A stretch of DNA of 63,618 bases from Flavobacterium sp. HJJ (GTDB lineage: Bacteria; Bacteroidota; Bacteroidia; Flavobacteriales; Flavobacteriaceae), in contig NZ_JADKPR010000029.1 in assembly GCF_015351475.1 (NCBI RefSeq), positions 1 to 63,618 on the forward strand, written 5' to 3'. The notes under the pieces are model-generated. The model made no database searches. It was not told the origin of the DNA and saw nothing but the letters and a program-made list of their open reading frames with translations. Position 1 is the first letter of the stretch. Each line of letters starts with the position of its first letter. The position numbers were made by a program, and so were the translations under genes. Positions 14,871 to 24,287 of this stretch are shown here, one piece after another.

Positions 14871-16970
14871 TTAGTAATTAAAATCTTTTCTATTATCTTT
14901 TATATCAGCACCTTCTTTTAATGCAGGCAGTACTCTATTTGCATCTGATGCACTTTGTGCTTTTAATTTAGTAACATTTTCAGCATAGCTTTTTAGAGCT
15001 GGAGCTTTAACAGTACTTATATTTTTCACAACATAAACACCAGTAACACCTTCGATTGGAGCAGATAATTTATTAGCAGCCAAAGCAAATGCATTTCCAA
15101 CTACTTTAGCTTCTTGACCAACACCTCCAGGTAAAACTGGATTTTCTAAAGTAACATCAGTTGCTTTCTGAACAGCACTACCTGTTGCTTTTGCAATTGC
15201 CTCCAATGAACTTCCAGACATTTTAGCTTTTAGAATTTCAGCTTTTTTCTTGTTTTTAAGAATTGATTCCACATAAGGTCTTGCTTGTGCAACCGGAACT
15301 AATCCTGAATTATCGATAGCTTTAAGTTTCGCAATTACGTGCCCTAAATTTGCCACTTCAAATCTTTTAACAGCTCCTTCTTTAGAGTCTTTCTCGAAAG
15401 CCCATCTTACAATATTTCTTTGAGCTCCTAAAGGACCAAAGCTTTCATCCATTGCTTTTACTGAAACTGCTGGAGATACAGTAAGAGCCATTTCTTTTGC
15501 AACTTTATTAAAATCTTTGTCAGCAACTTCCATTTCAAATTTAGTTGCCTGCTGGAATACTTTATCAGAAGTAGCTTCTGAGGCTTCAATTTTTTGAGCA
15601 ACAGTTGCTAAACGAACACCATCTTGTTTATCTGTAATTTTAATGATATGAAAACCAAATGGAGTTTCTACTAATCCAACTTTACCAATACCGTTGTTGA
15701 ATACGAAATCATTGAATGGTTTTACCATTTGACCTTGGCCAAAATATCCTAAATCGCCTCCCTGCTGTGCTGAAGAATCATCTGAAGCAGTAAATGCCAA
15801 CATCATGAAACTATCAGGGTTTGCAGTAACTTGGGCTAAAATAGCTTCTGCTTTAGCTTTAGCTTCTTCTTTAGTTCTTTTTTCTTTTTTATTTGGAACT
15901 TGAGTTCCTTCATAGCTTATAAGAATGTGGCTTGCTTTAGCATTTACACCAGATTTTTTTCCTAATGATTTAGAAATGCAATAGTATTTTCCAAAAACAT
16001 ATGGTCCATAAACCTCCCCTGGAGCTAAGTTGTATAATTTATCAGCATCAACAGCAGGTAAATCTTTTTTGGCAACATAAGAAGAATCATAAGGAACATC
16101 AGAATTTGAATTTACAAATTCAGCAGCATTTTTAGCATTTTTGAAACCAGCCAAAGTATCATTTTTAGCAGTAGCCTGATTGTAAACCACACTTCCTGAT
16201 AATAACGAAGTAAGTTTAGCCTTAACTTCACTAATATCTGCTGGAGAAGCTTTATCTTCAATCAAAACATATTCTATATCACGTGTTTCATCAGACTTGA
16301 ATTTTTTTGGACTTGCTTTCATATAATCCAAAATATCAGCATCTGTTACTTTTACTTCACTATCTTTTATAGTAGAGAACAAACCGGCAACATAGTCAAA
16401 ATTTACTTTGTTAGAAGCCAATTCATAGTTGAATTTACCTTCACTTTCAGTTGTATAAATACCGCCTTTAATTAAAGTATTATAAATTTGAAATTTAGCA
16501 TTCAATTCAGCATCTTTCTCTCTCTCTTTTAAGTATTGAGCCTGCTCTGGATTTGACTTAAAAAATTCTTTAAATTTAGCAACATCAAACATACCTGCAG
16601 CATTCAAAAACATTGGATTTTTTCCAATATTCTGATCTGCTTTAAGAATATCCAAAATATGTTTTTCACCTACTCTTAATCCTAATTTATCAAATTCAGC
16701 AGTAAGCAAAGCGATTGTCACTTCTTGATCCCATACTCTTGCAGATGCTTGTGTTGCAGAAATTCCCTGCCCGCTTTTTTCGACATTGCTGACTTTCAGC
16801 CTAAAGTCTTCAAATGCGATATCTTTTCCATTGATGCTTCCAACATCCTTTGAGCTTTTACCAAAATTCCCTTTTGTAAAAAGATCTTGTATGATAAATG
16901 AGAATAATGCTAGAGCAATAACTCCAATCATTATCGCGGAATGTTGTCTGATTTTTGATAAAACTGCCAT
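14871..16970 (-). CDS. SurA/PpiD-type peptidyl-prolyl isomerase
   Basis: A protein of 699 residues with one N-terminal membrane anchor (residues about 13-30, IMIGVIALALFSFIIQDLF) and a long periplasmic part, the topology of PpiD. A SurA_N-like helical domain follows. The parvulin domain spans residues about 345-455 (KASHILISYEGT ... GGDLGYFGQGQMVKPF ... ETPFGFHIIKI). A second, degenerate rotamase-like region extends to the C-terminus. It helps fold outer-membrane proteins. Its neighbours (CorC-like protein, LptC, OMP) all belong to the envelope. An own promoter is likely, as the gap to the next gene is 110 bases. Confidence 0.88.
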   Translation of the reverse strand: MAVLSKIRQHSAIMIGVIALALFSFIIQDLFTKGNFGKSSKDVGSINGKDIAFEDFRLKVSNVEKSGQGISATQASARVWDQEVTIALLTAEFDKLGLRVGEKHILDILKADQNIGKNPMFLNAAGMFDVAKFKEFFKSNPEQAQYLKEREKDAELNAKFQIYNTLIKGGIYTTESEGKFNYELASNKVNFDYVAGLFSTIKDSEVKVTDADILDYMKASPKKFKSDETRDIEYVLIEDKASPADISEVKAKLTSLLSGSVVYNQATAKNDTLAGFKNAKNAAEFVNSNSDVPYDSSYVAKKDLPAVDADKLYNLAPGEVYGPYVFGKYYCISKSLGKKSGVNAKASHILISYEGTQVPNKKEKRTKEEAKAKAEAILAQVTANPDSFMMLAFTASDDSSAQQGGDLGYFGQGQMVKPFNDFVFNNGIGKVGLVETPFGFHIIKITDKQDGVRLATVAQKIEASEATSDKVFQQATKFEMEVADKDFNKVAKEMALTVSPAVSVKAMDESFGPLGAQRNIVRWAFEKDSKEGAVKRFEVANLGHVIAKLKAIDNSGLVPVAQARPYVESILKNKKKAEILKAKMSGSSLEAIAKATGSAVQKATDVTLENPVLPGGVGQEAKVVGNAFALAANKLSAPIEGVTGVYVVKNISTVKAPALKSYAENVTKLKAQSASDANRVLPALKEGADIKDNRKDFNY

Positions 16971-17080
16971 TGTATATTATTGTTTATTTTAAAATTTTGT
17001 TTGCGAAAATACAATTATCTGATTAATAATTATAGAACTAGTGTTTTTTTTTTGCTTTTTTTTAAATTAAAAAAGAAATC

Positions 17081-18340
17081 TTAGTCCAGTATAGTCATTT
17101 TAACTAATTCTATCTTCTTATTTGTTGCTTCTTCAATAAGAAATTGATAATTTTCTATAGTAATTTTATCTCCTTTTTGAGGAATTTCCTTAGTGAAATT
17201 CACGATGAATCCCCCGAGGGTCCCATAAGAATCGCTCTCAGGAATTGCCAGTTTATATGTCTGATTTAAATACTCCACATCAAAACGGGCTGAAAATAAA
17301 AATGAATTGCTGTCCAGCTCTTTTTCGGCCAATTCCTCATCCAGATCATGTTCGTCTTCTATTTCGCCAAAAAGCTCTTCGACAATATCTTCAATAGTAA
17401 GAATTCCCGATGTCCCTCCATACTCATCCAAAACAACTGCAACGCTTTTTCTTTTCTTAGTTAATAAATTCATTGCATCTTTTACATAAATCGTTTCTGG
17501 AATAAATTCTACAGGGATTATGATTTCTTTAATACTGGAAGGTTTTTTAAACAAATCAAATGAATGCACATAACCAATAATATCGTCTAATGAATTTTGA
17601 CAAATAACCATCTTAGAATAACCTGTTTCTATAAATAATTCTTTCAGCCCGTCTATTGATTCCATTACATCAATGGCTGCAATCTCAGTACGCGGTGTCA
17701 TTACATCCCTTGCTTTTATCCCCGAAAAATCCAGAGCATTTCTAAAAATCTGTATTTCCGAATCTACTTCTTCATCATCCTCAACCGTACTCATTTGTTC
17801 GGTAATATAATTTCCCAATTCTATTTTACTGAAATAAAGCTGTACCTGATCTCCATCGGTTTTGAAAAATTTTTTCAGAATAAAATCTGAAATCCAAATT
17901 AAAAATGCAGAAACTAAATAGAATAATTTATAAAAGAAGTAAGAAGGTATGGCAAAAAACTTAATAAGTGAATTGGCATAAATCTGAAAAAAAACCTTCG
18001 GAAGAAATTCTGCCGTTATTAAGACTATTAAAGTTGAAATTACCGTTTGAATTAAAAGGCTTATAACTTCAGAAAAATGCAAGTCAAAATACAGCAGCCA
18101 TCTCATCAATAAATCGCCCATAAAAAACCCATAAACTACCAATGCTATATTGTTGCCTATAAGCATCGCAGCAATGAATTTTGAAGGCTTTTCTGTTAAT
18201 TTGGCAAGTATTCTGGAAAGAAAATTATCTTGTTTTTTCTCTAACTCCAGATAAATTTTATTCGAAGATATAAAAGCTATCTCCATTCCTGAAAAAAAAG
18301 CACATAGTATTAAGCACAATATTATGATACTTATTTCCAT
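17081..18340 (-). CDS. DUF21/CBS/CorC-domain membrane protein (hemolysin C/GldE type)
   Basis: A protein of 419 residues. The first 180 residues hold the DUF21 (CNNM) membrane domain with the opening MEISIIILCLILCAFFSGME and several helices. A CBS pair follows (about 205-330, with VMTPRTEIAAIDV and VVLDEYGGTSGILTIEDIVEE split between the two). A CorC_HlyC domain ends the protein (about 345-415). Relatives take part in magnesium or cobalt efflux. The Flavobacterium motility protein GldE has the same build, but its usual partner gldD is not here, so I leave it unnamed. It is followed 7 bases upstream by a small membrane protein gene. Confidence 0.87.
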   Translation of the reverse strand: MEISIIILCLILCAFFSGMEIAFISSNKIYLELEKKQDNFLSRILAKLTEKPSKFIAAMLIGNNIALVVYGFFMGDLLMRWLLYFDLHFSEVISLLIQTVISTLIVLITAEFLPKVFFQIYANSLIKFFAIPSYFFYKLFYLVSAFLIWISDFILKKFFKTDGDQVQLYFSKIELGNYITEQMSTVEDDEEVDSEIQIFRNALDFSGIKARDVMTPRTEIAAIDVMESIDGLKELFIETGYSKMVICQNSLDDIIGYVHSFDLFKKPSSIKEIIIPVEFIPETIYVKDAMNLLTKKRKSVAVVLDEYGGTSGILTIEDIVEELFGEIEDEHDLDEELAEKELDSNSFLFSARFDVEYLNQTYKLAIPESDSYGTLGGFIVNFTKEIPQKGDKITIENYQFLIEEATNKKIELVKMTILD

Positions 18341-18346
18341 TTCATT

Positions 18347-18541
18347 TTAAGATTGTTTATTATTTCTGTCTTCAAATTTCTTAGCAAACTTCCTTCTGAA
18401 GAAAAACATAAAAACTGCAAGCCCTGCAATAACAAAACTCAGTACAGGATTTTCATTTGCACTCCATTTAGTATATCCTTCATATAAAAAATAGATTCCA
18501 AAAGCCAAGTATAAGTAAGATGTGTATTTTAAAAAATTCAT
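18347..18541 (-). CDS. Small membrane protein
   Basis: A protein of 64 residues with two hydrophobic stretches (about 5-22 and 33-50), the second ending in RRKFAKKFEDRNNK, which would lie in the cytosol. It sits between lptC (15 bases) and the CorC-like gene (7 bases) on the same strand, so it is certainly part of this transcript. No family was recognised. Confidence 0.72.
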   Translation of the reverse strand: MNFLKYTSYLYLAFGIYFLYEGYTKWSANENPVLSFVIAGLAVFMFFFRRKFAKKFEDRNNKQS

Positions 18542-18555
18542 GTGTTTGTTTTTTA

Positions 18556-19110
18556 TTATTCTTTCGATTCAATTTCCCCCTGTATCCTTTGCGAATTAAT
18601 CGTTTTAAAGTCTTTGCTGAAATCAATTCCCTGACCAGTAGAACTATTTGCTGCATCAGTCAGTTTAAATTTTTTCTCTGTATAGAACCATTGATTTTTT
18701 TGGTCAAAAAACAATTGTTCTGTTTCTAGTATCTGCCCTGCCTCTGAAGTAATTTTTACTTTTCCCTGCAAATCAATAATATTAGTCTCCTTATATGACA
18801 CCGCATAATTAGATCTGATAAATGTCTTTTTTCCTTTATTGTCATAAATTGTCACATCAACACCCTTAGGGAATTCTGTAAAAGCAAAATCAACATTGGA
18901 ATAATCAAACATTTTCGGACTTATGAGTATGGATTTTATCTTTCCAGAATCAGTATATTTTAAATTCACATTATCTGCATCACCGCTTGGAACAAACTCA
19001 GAATAATCATTATTATGCACCTCTTTAAAATTACTTTCACAACCAAAAAGAACACTTACAATAATGAAAAGTGATAAAACAAAAGAAATATCTTTATTTA
19101 AAAAACTCAT
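18556..19110 (-). CDS. lptC: LPS export protein LptC, lipoprotein-like
   Basis: A protein of 184 residues. The N-terminal hydrophobic segment ends in SVLFGCESN, which reads as a lipobox, an anchoring mode common for Bacteroidetes LptC. The rest is a run of beta-strands forming the LptC/OstA jellyroll, with the typical stretch SPKMFDYSN ... EFPKGVDVTIYDNKGK and GKVKITSEAGQILETEQLFFDQ. LptC links LptB2FG to LptA in moving LPS over the periplasm. It is downstream of coaX and an outer-membrane protein gene and upstream of the small membrane protein gene. Confidence 0.88.
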   Translation of the reverse strand: MSFLNKDISFVLSLFIIVSVLFGCESNFKEVHNNDYSEFVPSGDADNVNLKYTDSGKIKSILISPKMFDYSNVDFAFTEFPKGVDVTIYDNKGKKTFIRSNYAVSYKETNIIDLQGKVKITSEAGQILETEQLFFDQKNQWFYTEKKFKLTDAANSSTGQGIDFSKDFKTINSQRIQGEIESKE

Positions 19111-19156
19111 AGCAATTACTTAAACAACATCGAAAAACGAATTCCTTAGATTAAAA

Positions 19157-20407
19157 TTAATCAATTTTTCTATGTCCAAACCATTTGTCATTAAGAGAAA
19201 AACTAATTGAAAGAGTGAAGTAATTTTCCTGAACCAGTCCTTGAGAAGTTGTCCCTCTTTGTCCATATTCTAAACCTACATTAACATTGGAAAGACTTCC
19301 AATGATAGGCAGTCCCATTCCAAAACTAACTGCTTTTTCATCAATTTCTTCAGACTTGATTATTGTACCTGTTTTGGTATATCTCAAACCTCCTCTATAT
19401 ACAACTTTTTGAAAATATTTTGAATAAATACTACTTTTAGGAACATAAAAACCTCCTAAACTATAACTAGAATATTTACTATAAGACACATTGTCTACTG
19501 TATTAAAATCATCTGTTAATTTTCCAGCATTCTGAAAAACCAATTGCGCACCTAAAAGCCACTTTCTAGTTGCTCCAACTCCAAAACCAAAAGATGTTTT
19601 TTCAGGAATCTTTAAATCTGTTCTAATCTCTTTTGGATCTAATGCATCATAAACAGCAACATCATAATTAGAATTATAAGTTACAGTCGAAATTGTTCTA
19701 GTATTTGTTGACGATAAAGTTGCCTGAGGAGTATATGTAAAACTGGTATATAAGTTTGTTTTTTTATGGATTTTGTACTTATACATGGCACCAAAATTAG
19801 CCGCAAATCCTTTTAAATCTGCTTTGTTTTTTTCTTCAGTCCCAACCAGTACTCCTGTTAAAAATTCTAAATTTGAGTTGTTAATTCTTCCAAAATTATA
19901 CTGTATATCACCACCTACCACTAAATTAGGAATAATGGTATATCCCAATGAAAAAAAAGCTTTATTCAAACCGCCAGTTCCTTTCAGCACATTATTTACG
20001 CCATCTGGATCAGAGTTAATGGATTCAATATTATAACCAACTGAAGTGTAAGGCATTAATCCGAATCCAACACCAATTTTACCTAAAGGCAAAGCAACAG
20101 CCAAAAAATCAAGAGTTGTTCTTTTTGCATTATCACTTTTGGAATCTGTTTTCAGTTTGGTTGATGTATAATTTCCTCCAATTGTAAAAGCTGTGAACCT
20201 TATAGCTGCAAAACTCGCAGGATTCAAAATATTTATATGAAGACTGTCTTGCTCTATACTAAGTCCTCCCATAGAACGATTTTCAAGATTCCCTTTAAAC
20301 CTGGATTCACCTAATCCGAAAAAAGAATAAGGAGACGCAGATCCACTTTGAGCATTAGCCAGCAGCGAAAAAAAGAAGCATGCAATAACAATAATTTTTT
20401 TAATCAT
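19157..20407 (-). CDS. Outer-membrane beta-barrel protein, FadL/PorV-like
   Basis: A protein of 416 residues with a signal peptide (MIKKIIVIACFFFSLLANAQ) and an N-terminal motif SPYSFFGLGESRF followed by a series of amphipathic strands. It ends in an aromatic-rich strand (YFTLSISFSLNDKWF). The pattern resembles the PorV / OmpP1 / FadL group of Bacteroidetes barrels. It overlaps the end of coaX by 8 bases and lies 46 bases before lptC. Its role is unproven. Position next to lptC suggests an envelope biogenesis function or simply coregulation. Confidence 0.78.
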   Translation of the reverse strand: MIKKIIVIACFFFSLLANAQSGSASPYSFFGLGESRFKGNLENRSMGGLSIEQDSLHINILNPASFAAIRFTAFTIGGNYTSTKLKTDSKSDNAKRTTLDFLAVALPLGKIGVGFGLMPYTSVGYNIESINSDPDGVNNVLKGTGGLNKAFFSLGYTIIPNLVVGGDIQYNFGRINNSNLEFLTGVLVGTEEKNKADLKGFAANFGAMYKYKIHKKTNLYTSFTYTPQATLSSTNTRTISTVTYNSNYDVAVYDALDPKEIRTDLKIPEKTSFGFGVGATRKWLLGAQLVFQNAGKLTDDFNTVDNVSYSKYSSYSLGGFYVPKSSIYSKYFQKVVYRGGLRYTKTGTIIKSEEIDEKAVSFGMGLPIIGSLSNVNVGLEYGQRGTTSQGLVQENYFTLSISFSLNDKWFGHRKID

Positions 20408-21134
20408 TTTCTATTTTATATTGAAAAATTTGATTCAAACTCTCTAATAGGAAATTTGAATTGGCAAATATGGTATTTTTTAATCGTTTAGCCAAAAAAA
20501 CTGCATCTCCACCCGTTAAAATTATTATAAAGTTTGAATGTAATGTCTTATATTCATCTATAAAACCATCTATTTCATAGACCAATCCGTTTACAACTCC
20601 AGAATGTATCGATTCTGAAGTAGATTTCCCAACGAAATGGTCTGGGTTTTCCAATTCTAACAAAGGAAGCTTTGCCGTAAAATTATGCAATGCAGCGTAA
20701 CGAAGCTGTAATCCAGGCGAAATTGCTCCTCCAAGATAATTATTCGATTCATCTACAAAATCATACGTCACACAGGTCCCGGCATCAATTACCAATCTAT
20801 TCTGATTTGGAAACTGAAGCGTTGCACCTGCAGCAAGCACCATTCTGTCTACTCCTAATGTCCGAGGCGTTTTATAATGATTTACAAATGGAAATAGATC
20901 ATCATGAGAGACAAAATGAATATCGGCAAGATTTTCAAATTGAAAAAAAGACTTTTTTTCTATATCCGAAACCGAAGAAACGACCAAATGGGTTATTTTT
21001 TCATATTCTTTTAAAATTTTTTTAATGTTTTCATCAAGCTCAGTTTTCAAAAAAACAAAGCCTTCTAAAACGATAGAATCCTCAAATACAGCAGCTTTAA
21101 TTCTGGTATTCCCTACATCAATTGCTAGAATCAT
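20400..21134 (-). CDS. coaX: Type III pantothenate kinase
   Basis: A cytosolic enzyme of 244 residues. It phosphorylates pantothenate in coenzyme A synthesis. Type III signatures are visible: the phosphate-1 motif MILAIDVGNTRIKAAVF at the very start, TLGVDRMVLAAGA near residue 92, VIDAGTCVTYDFVD near 115 and GGAISPGLQLR near 135. Length is usual for the family. The gene heads a minus-strand series ending at the SurA-like gene. Its stop overlaps the start of the barrel protein gene. Confidence 0.95.
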   Translation of the reverse strand: MILAIDVGNTRIKAAVFEDSIVLEGFVFLKTELDENIKKILKEYEKITHLVVSSVSDIEKKSFFQFENLADIHFVSHDDLFPFVNHYKTPRTLGVDRMVLAAGATLQFPNQNRLVIDAGTCVTYDFVDESNNYLGGAISPGLQLRYAALHNFTAKLPLLELENPDHFVGKSTSESIHSGVVNGLVYEIDGFIDEYKTLHSNFIIILTGGDAVFLAKRLKNTIFANSNFLLESLNQIFQYKIEND

Positions 21135-21187
21135 AATATGGATTTAATAATGCGAAGATACAAATTGATTTTTTTTTAAAATTTCTT

Positions 21188-21217
21188 TTGGATAAATTAA
21201 AAATGGTTCTATATTTG
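21188..21217 (+). promoter_or_regulatory. Promoter of the tRNA-Phe gene
   Basis: TTG at 21188-21190 and TATATTTG at 21210-21217, separated by 19 bases, match the Bacteroidetes sigma-A promoter exactly. The tRNA begins 16 bases after the -7 box. Confidence 0.85.
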
Positions 21218-21232
21218 CACCCGCAACAGCAC

Positions 21233-21305
21233 GGTACCTTAGCTCAGATGGTAGAGCAATGGACTGAAAATCCATGTGTCCCTGGTTCGATCCCTGGAGG
21301 TACCA
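21233..21305 (+). tRNA. tRNA-Phe (anticodon GAA)
   Basis: A 73-nt cloverleaf. The acceptor stem GGTACCT / AGGTACC closes with discriminator A. The D-arm is GCTC-AGATGGTA-GAGC. The anticodon stem ATGGA / TCCAT carries the loop CTGAAAA with anticodon GAA. The T-arm CCTGG-TTCGATC-CCTGG (GTTCGATCC core) is regular. The CCA end is not encoded. The neighbours are not other tRNAs, so it is a single-gene transcript. Confidence 0.97.
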
Positions 21306-21306
21306 C

Positions 21307-21342
21307 AAGAGACTATCTTTTTAAGATGGTCTCTTTTTTTTT
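21307..21342 (+). terminator. Terminator of tRNA-Phe
   Basis: AGAGACTATCTT pairs with AAGATGGTCTCT (one G-U) with a short T/A loop and is followed by nine T. It starts within two bases of the tRNA 3' end. Confidence 0.9.
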
Positions 21343-21640
21343 ACCTCCTTCTGTAAACAATTCATTTTGAAAATGCCACATTATTTTTCAGAATACACGA
21401 GCTGAATTACTAACTTAAAATTTCTGAAACTAAATCCAGCAGTACAACAAAAACAGCCTTTCTATAGTAAAATACTAGAAACTATTCTGTTAATTTATTA
21501 TCTTTTTTAAAAAAAAATAATCTTTTTGTTATTTGTTATAATTTTTTATATACATTTATCAGATAATCGACGAAAAAACGCACTTAATCGATTATTTAAA
21601 ATTAATGCAAATAGAAAATTAGCTTGATAACAAATAAAAT
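21343..21640. other. Intergenic region without a visible gene
   Basis: About 300 AT-rich bases between the tRNA terminator and the next ORF. It must contain the promoter of the 21641 gene, but I see no clear TTG/TAnnTTTG pair. No repeats are evident. Confidence 0.45.
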
Positions 21641-22249
21641 ATGACCCCCATTTTACTTAATCAACTACGAAGCGTAATAACTTCACCATTAATTTCAATG
21701 TTTTGTAAAAAATATGAAGAGAATGAAATTTTATTAAAAAAATCAATTGATACCAGTATCTGTACTGTACTTATTGGTATTGATAAAATAATAGAAAATC
21801 CTTCCTTATATGATAATCTCATTGAATGTATAACCCTTACTGAATTCTATAAAACCTTAGAATACGACAACGGGAAGTTATCAACACTGAACTACTCATT
21901 CGAAAAAGAAGGTTTTACCCCTCTAAATTTGATTTTTTCCACTAAAAAAGGGAGAATATCAGAAATGATATCTAATGAAGTAGGCATTAAAAGTGCAACT
22001 GCAGGAGCAGTTTTAAATTTTGCCGTAATGCTGATTCTGTCACATTTTAAAAATGAAAAGCAGAAAACAGAAAACGTTCAGGATAATTTAAATACTGAGA
22101 AAAAATTAATTTTAAACACTGTACCAGAAGGCATTAGAATTATACTTGGATATGCTAATTTTCAATATGAAGATGCCAGTAATAATTTTGACACTTTAAT
22201 CAAAACTGAAGTAAAACCTCATTTTCTAAGTAAAATTTTTAAATTATAA
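21641..22249 (+). CDS. Hypothetical protein, DUF937-like
   Basis: A protein of 202 residues without a signal peptide. The first 145 residues are mostly helical. They contain two similar pieces in the manner of DUF937 proteins (LLKKSIDTSICTVLIGIDK near residue 31 and ISEMISNEVGIKSATAGAVLN near 107, the second pattern with alternating Ala/Gly helices). The tail after residue 145 is charged. The family guess is weak. The gene stands alone with its own terminator. Confidence 0.62.
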   Translation: MTPILLNQLRSVITSPLISMFCKKYEENEILLKKSIDTSICTVLIGIDKIIENPSLYDNLIECITLTEFYKTLEYDNGKLSTLNYSFEKEGFTPLNLIFSTKKGRISEMISNEVGIKSATAGAVLNFAVMLILSHFKNEKQKTENVQDNLNTEKKLILNTVPEGIRIILGYANFQYEDASNNFDTLIKTEVKPHFLSKIFKL

Positions 22250-22264
22250 TTCAAAATTTTACTC

Positions 22265-22303
22265 AAAAAAAGGCAGCAATTTTAGAATTGCTGCCTTTTT
22301 TTT
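22265..22303. terminator. Bidirectional terminator
   Basis: AAAGGCAGCAATT pairs perfectly with AATTGCTGCCTTT across a four-base loop, with an A-run before and a T-run after. It lies between two convergent genes and can stop both. Confidence 0.92.
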
Positions 22304-22320
22304 GAAACTACTATTTACTG

Positions 22321-24081
22321 TTATTCATTAATCCAAGAATCTATTTTCTTTTCCAATAAAGCTAAAGGCATTACACCAGATTCCAATGTTTTTTCATGGA
22401 ACTTTTTAATATCAAATTTAGCTCCCATTTTGTCTTGTGCTCTTTTACGCAGTTCCAAGATTTTAAGCTGACCTATTTTGTAGGACAAAGCCTGTCCAGG
22501 AATAGCCATATAACGTTCGATTTCGACAGTAATTCCTGCTTCACTTTCAGCTTCATTCTGAAGAGAATATTTAATTGCCTGCTCTCTTGTCCATCCTTTG
22601 CTATGCAGTCCTGTATCAACTACTAAACGCACCGCTCTGTGCATTTCATTACCCAGCATCCCAAAATATTGATAAGGATCTTGATACAAACCTAATTCCT
22701 TGCCCAAGCTCTCAGTATATAATGCCCAGCCTTCACCGTAAGCACCAAACCAATTGAATTTTCTAAAATCTGGGAGAGCAGTATTCTCCTGCTGTAATGA
22801 AATTTGAAAATGATGCCCTGGAATGGCTTCATGCAGAAATAAATCTTCATCTCCATATACATTATATTCTTTTACATCTGGAATGGGAACATAAAAAATA
22901 CCTGGACGAGAACCATCTGCTGTTCCCTGCATATACTCAGCACTGGCAGTTTTTTCTCGGAAAACTTCAGTTCTTCTGATTTCAAATTTTGTCTTAGGCT
23001 GTAATGAAAATAATTTGTCAACATTTGGTTTTATGACACTATAAATCCTTTCAAAATTTGCAATTACTTCCTCCGGTTTTTTAAATGGTTTCAACTCAGG
23101 TTTGTTTCGTACGTATTCAAAAAATTCAAGAAGCGTTCCTTTAAATCCAACTTGATTTTTTATCTTTTCCATTTCAGCATTTATGCGGGCTACCTCTTTT
23201 AACCCTAATTCATGAATCTCTTCCGGACTCATTTCAGTAGTCGTCCATTGTTTTACATAAACTGCATATAAATCTTTCCCAAAAGACAGACTTCCAATTC
23301 CGCTGGTAGTTCTTGATGCAGGCAAGTATTCGTTTTTAAGAAAATCTGTCATTTTTTTATACCTCGGTATCAGTTTTTCATTGATTACAGCAGTGTATTT
23401 AGCAGTTAAATCTTTTTTTACCTCCTCAGAAAATGTGGCAGGCATCAGCTTAATAGAAGAATAAAACAAGTTGTCTTCGATCTTTGGAGTTGGCATATCA
23501 GCAAACTGCGGAATTACTTTTACTGTCAATGCTTTTGGCAGAACTATTCCTTTTTCAATTCCTTTCTTCATATATACCAGCGCAGAATCAATCCAAGTAC
23601 TGTATTTATCCATTCTTTTTAAGAAATCAGTATAATCCTTTTCTGTTTTAAAAGGCTGTCCGCTTGTGCCTCCGGCAAATTGTCCCATAGTTAAATGAGT
23701 ACCCCAAAACTGATGAATCGGCATTAAGTTTGTGGGCTGTTCCAGTAGTTTTTTTCCAACTTCAACTTCCCATTTTATGATTTCATAACTGGTTTTCTCT
23801 TCTTCAGAAAGCTGTTTTTCATCAAAATTTTTCAAACCAGACTCATATTTATTAAAAAACTCAAGTTGTTTTTTTCTAAAACTTTCTGTCATTTCAAACT
23901 GCAGCTGGTCATTATATTCATTTTGACCGTTTTGTGTTGCTCCCAAGGGATCTAATGCATTCTTGTCATCAAAGTATTTTTTGGTAAATAATGAAAAATC
24001 TTGTTTTTCCTCATTATTCTTACAGTTCACTAATACTATTGAGACAAACAGCATGGTTATAAAAAACGTAATTTTTTTCAT
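22321..24081 (-). CDS. DUF885-family lipoprotein, putative metallopeptidase
   Basis: A protein of 586 residues. The N-terminus is a lipoprotein signal (FVSIVLVNCKNNEE, Cys near residue 20). The fold is the helical M3-like DUF885 family, with the zinc motif HEAIPGHH at residues about 416-423 and an EGWALYTE segment about 30 residues later, which supplies the third ligand. The conserved SGIPG-type ending is seen as AIPGQALSYKIGQ near residue 525. It probably acts on peptides in the periplasm or at the surface. Monocistronic, with a shared terminator downstream. Confidence 0.88.
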   Translation of the reverse strand: MKKITFFITMLFVSIVLVNCKNNEEKQDFSLFTKKYFDDKNALDPLGATQNGQNEYNDQLQFEMTESFRKKQLEFFNKYESGLKNFDEKQLSEEEKTSYEIIKWEVEVGKKLLEQPTNLMPIHQFWGTHLTMGQFAGGTSGQPFKTEKDYTDFLKRMDKYSTWIDSALVYMKKGIEKGIVLPKALTVKVIPQFADMPTPKIEDNLFYSSIKLMPATFSEEVKKDLTAKYTAVINEKLIPRYKKMTDFLKNEYLPASRTTSGIGSLSFGKDLYAVYVKQWTTTEMSPEEIHELGLKEVARINAEMEKIKNQVGFKGTLLEFFEYVRNKPELKPFKKPEEVIANFERIYSVIKPNVDKLFSLQPKTKFEIRRTEVFREKTASAEYMQGTADGSRPGIFYVPIPDVKEYNVYGDEDLFLHEAIPGHHFQISLQQENTALPDFRKFNWFGAYGEGWALYTESLGKELGLYQDPYQYFGMLGNEMHRAVRLVVDTGLHSKGWTREQAIKYSLQNEAESEAGITVEIERYMAIPGQALSYKIGQLKILELRKRAQDKMGAKFDIKKFHEKTLESGVMPLALLEKKIDSWINE

Positions 24082-24232
24082 ATTTGTTATATTTAAGAAT
24101 ATATAAAACTAATTATTATTACGAACATAATTGTTAATTTCTTCTTAAAAACATTATCGTAATTGAAGTCAAGAAACTATAACTTACTTTCAAACACATA
24201 AAAAAACCTCAGCATTCGATACTATCATAAAC

Positions 24233-24267
24233 AAAAAAATCCCTTCCACATAAAATGAAAGGGATTT
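24233..24267 (-). terminator. Terminator of the pseudouridine synthase gene
   Basis: AAATCCCTT pairs with AAGGGATTT around a loop of about 12-13 bases. Read on the minus strand it is followed by seven T. It lies 21 bases beyond the stop codon at 24288. Confidence 0.85.
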
Positions 24268-24287
24268 GAAAATATATTTTTTGAAAA

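Noticed and set aside
17081..18340. Naming the CorC-like protein GldE
   Set aside because: Domain build fits, but the usual neighbour gldD is absent and general CorC/HlyC proteins look the same by eye.
20690..21025. 111-residue plus-strand ORF
   Set aside because: It is antisense to coaX, whose motifs are unmistakable.
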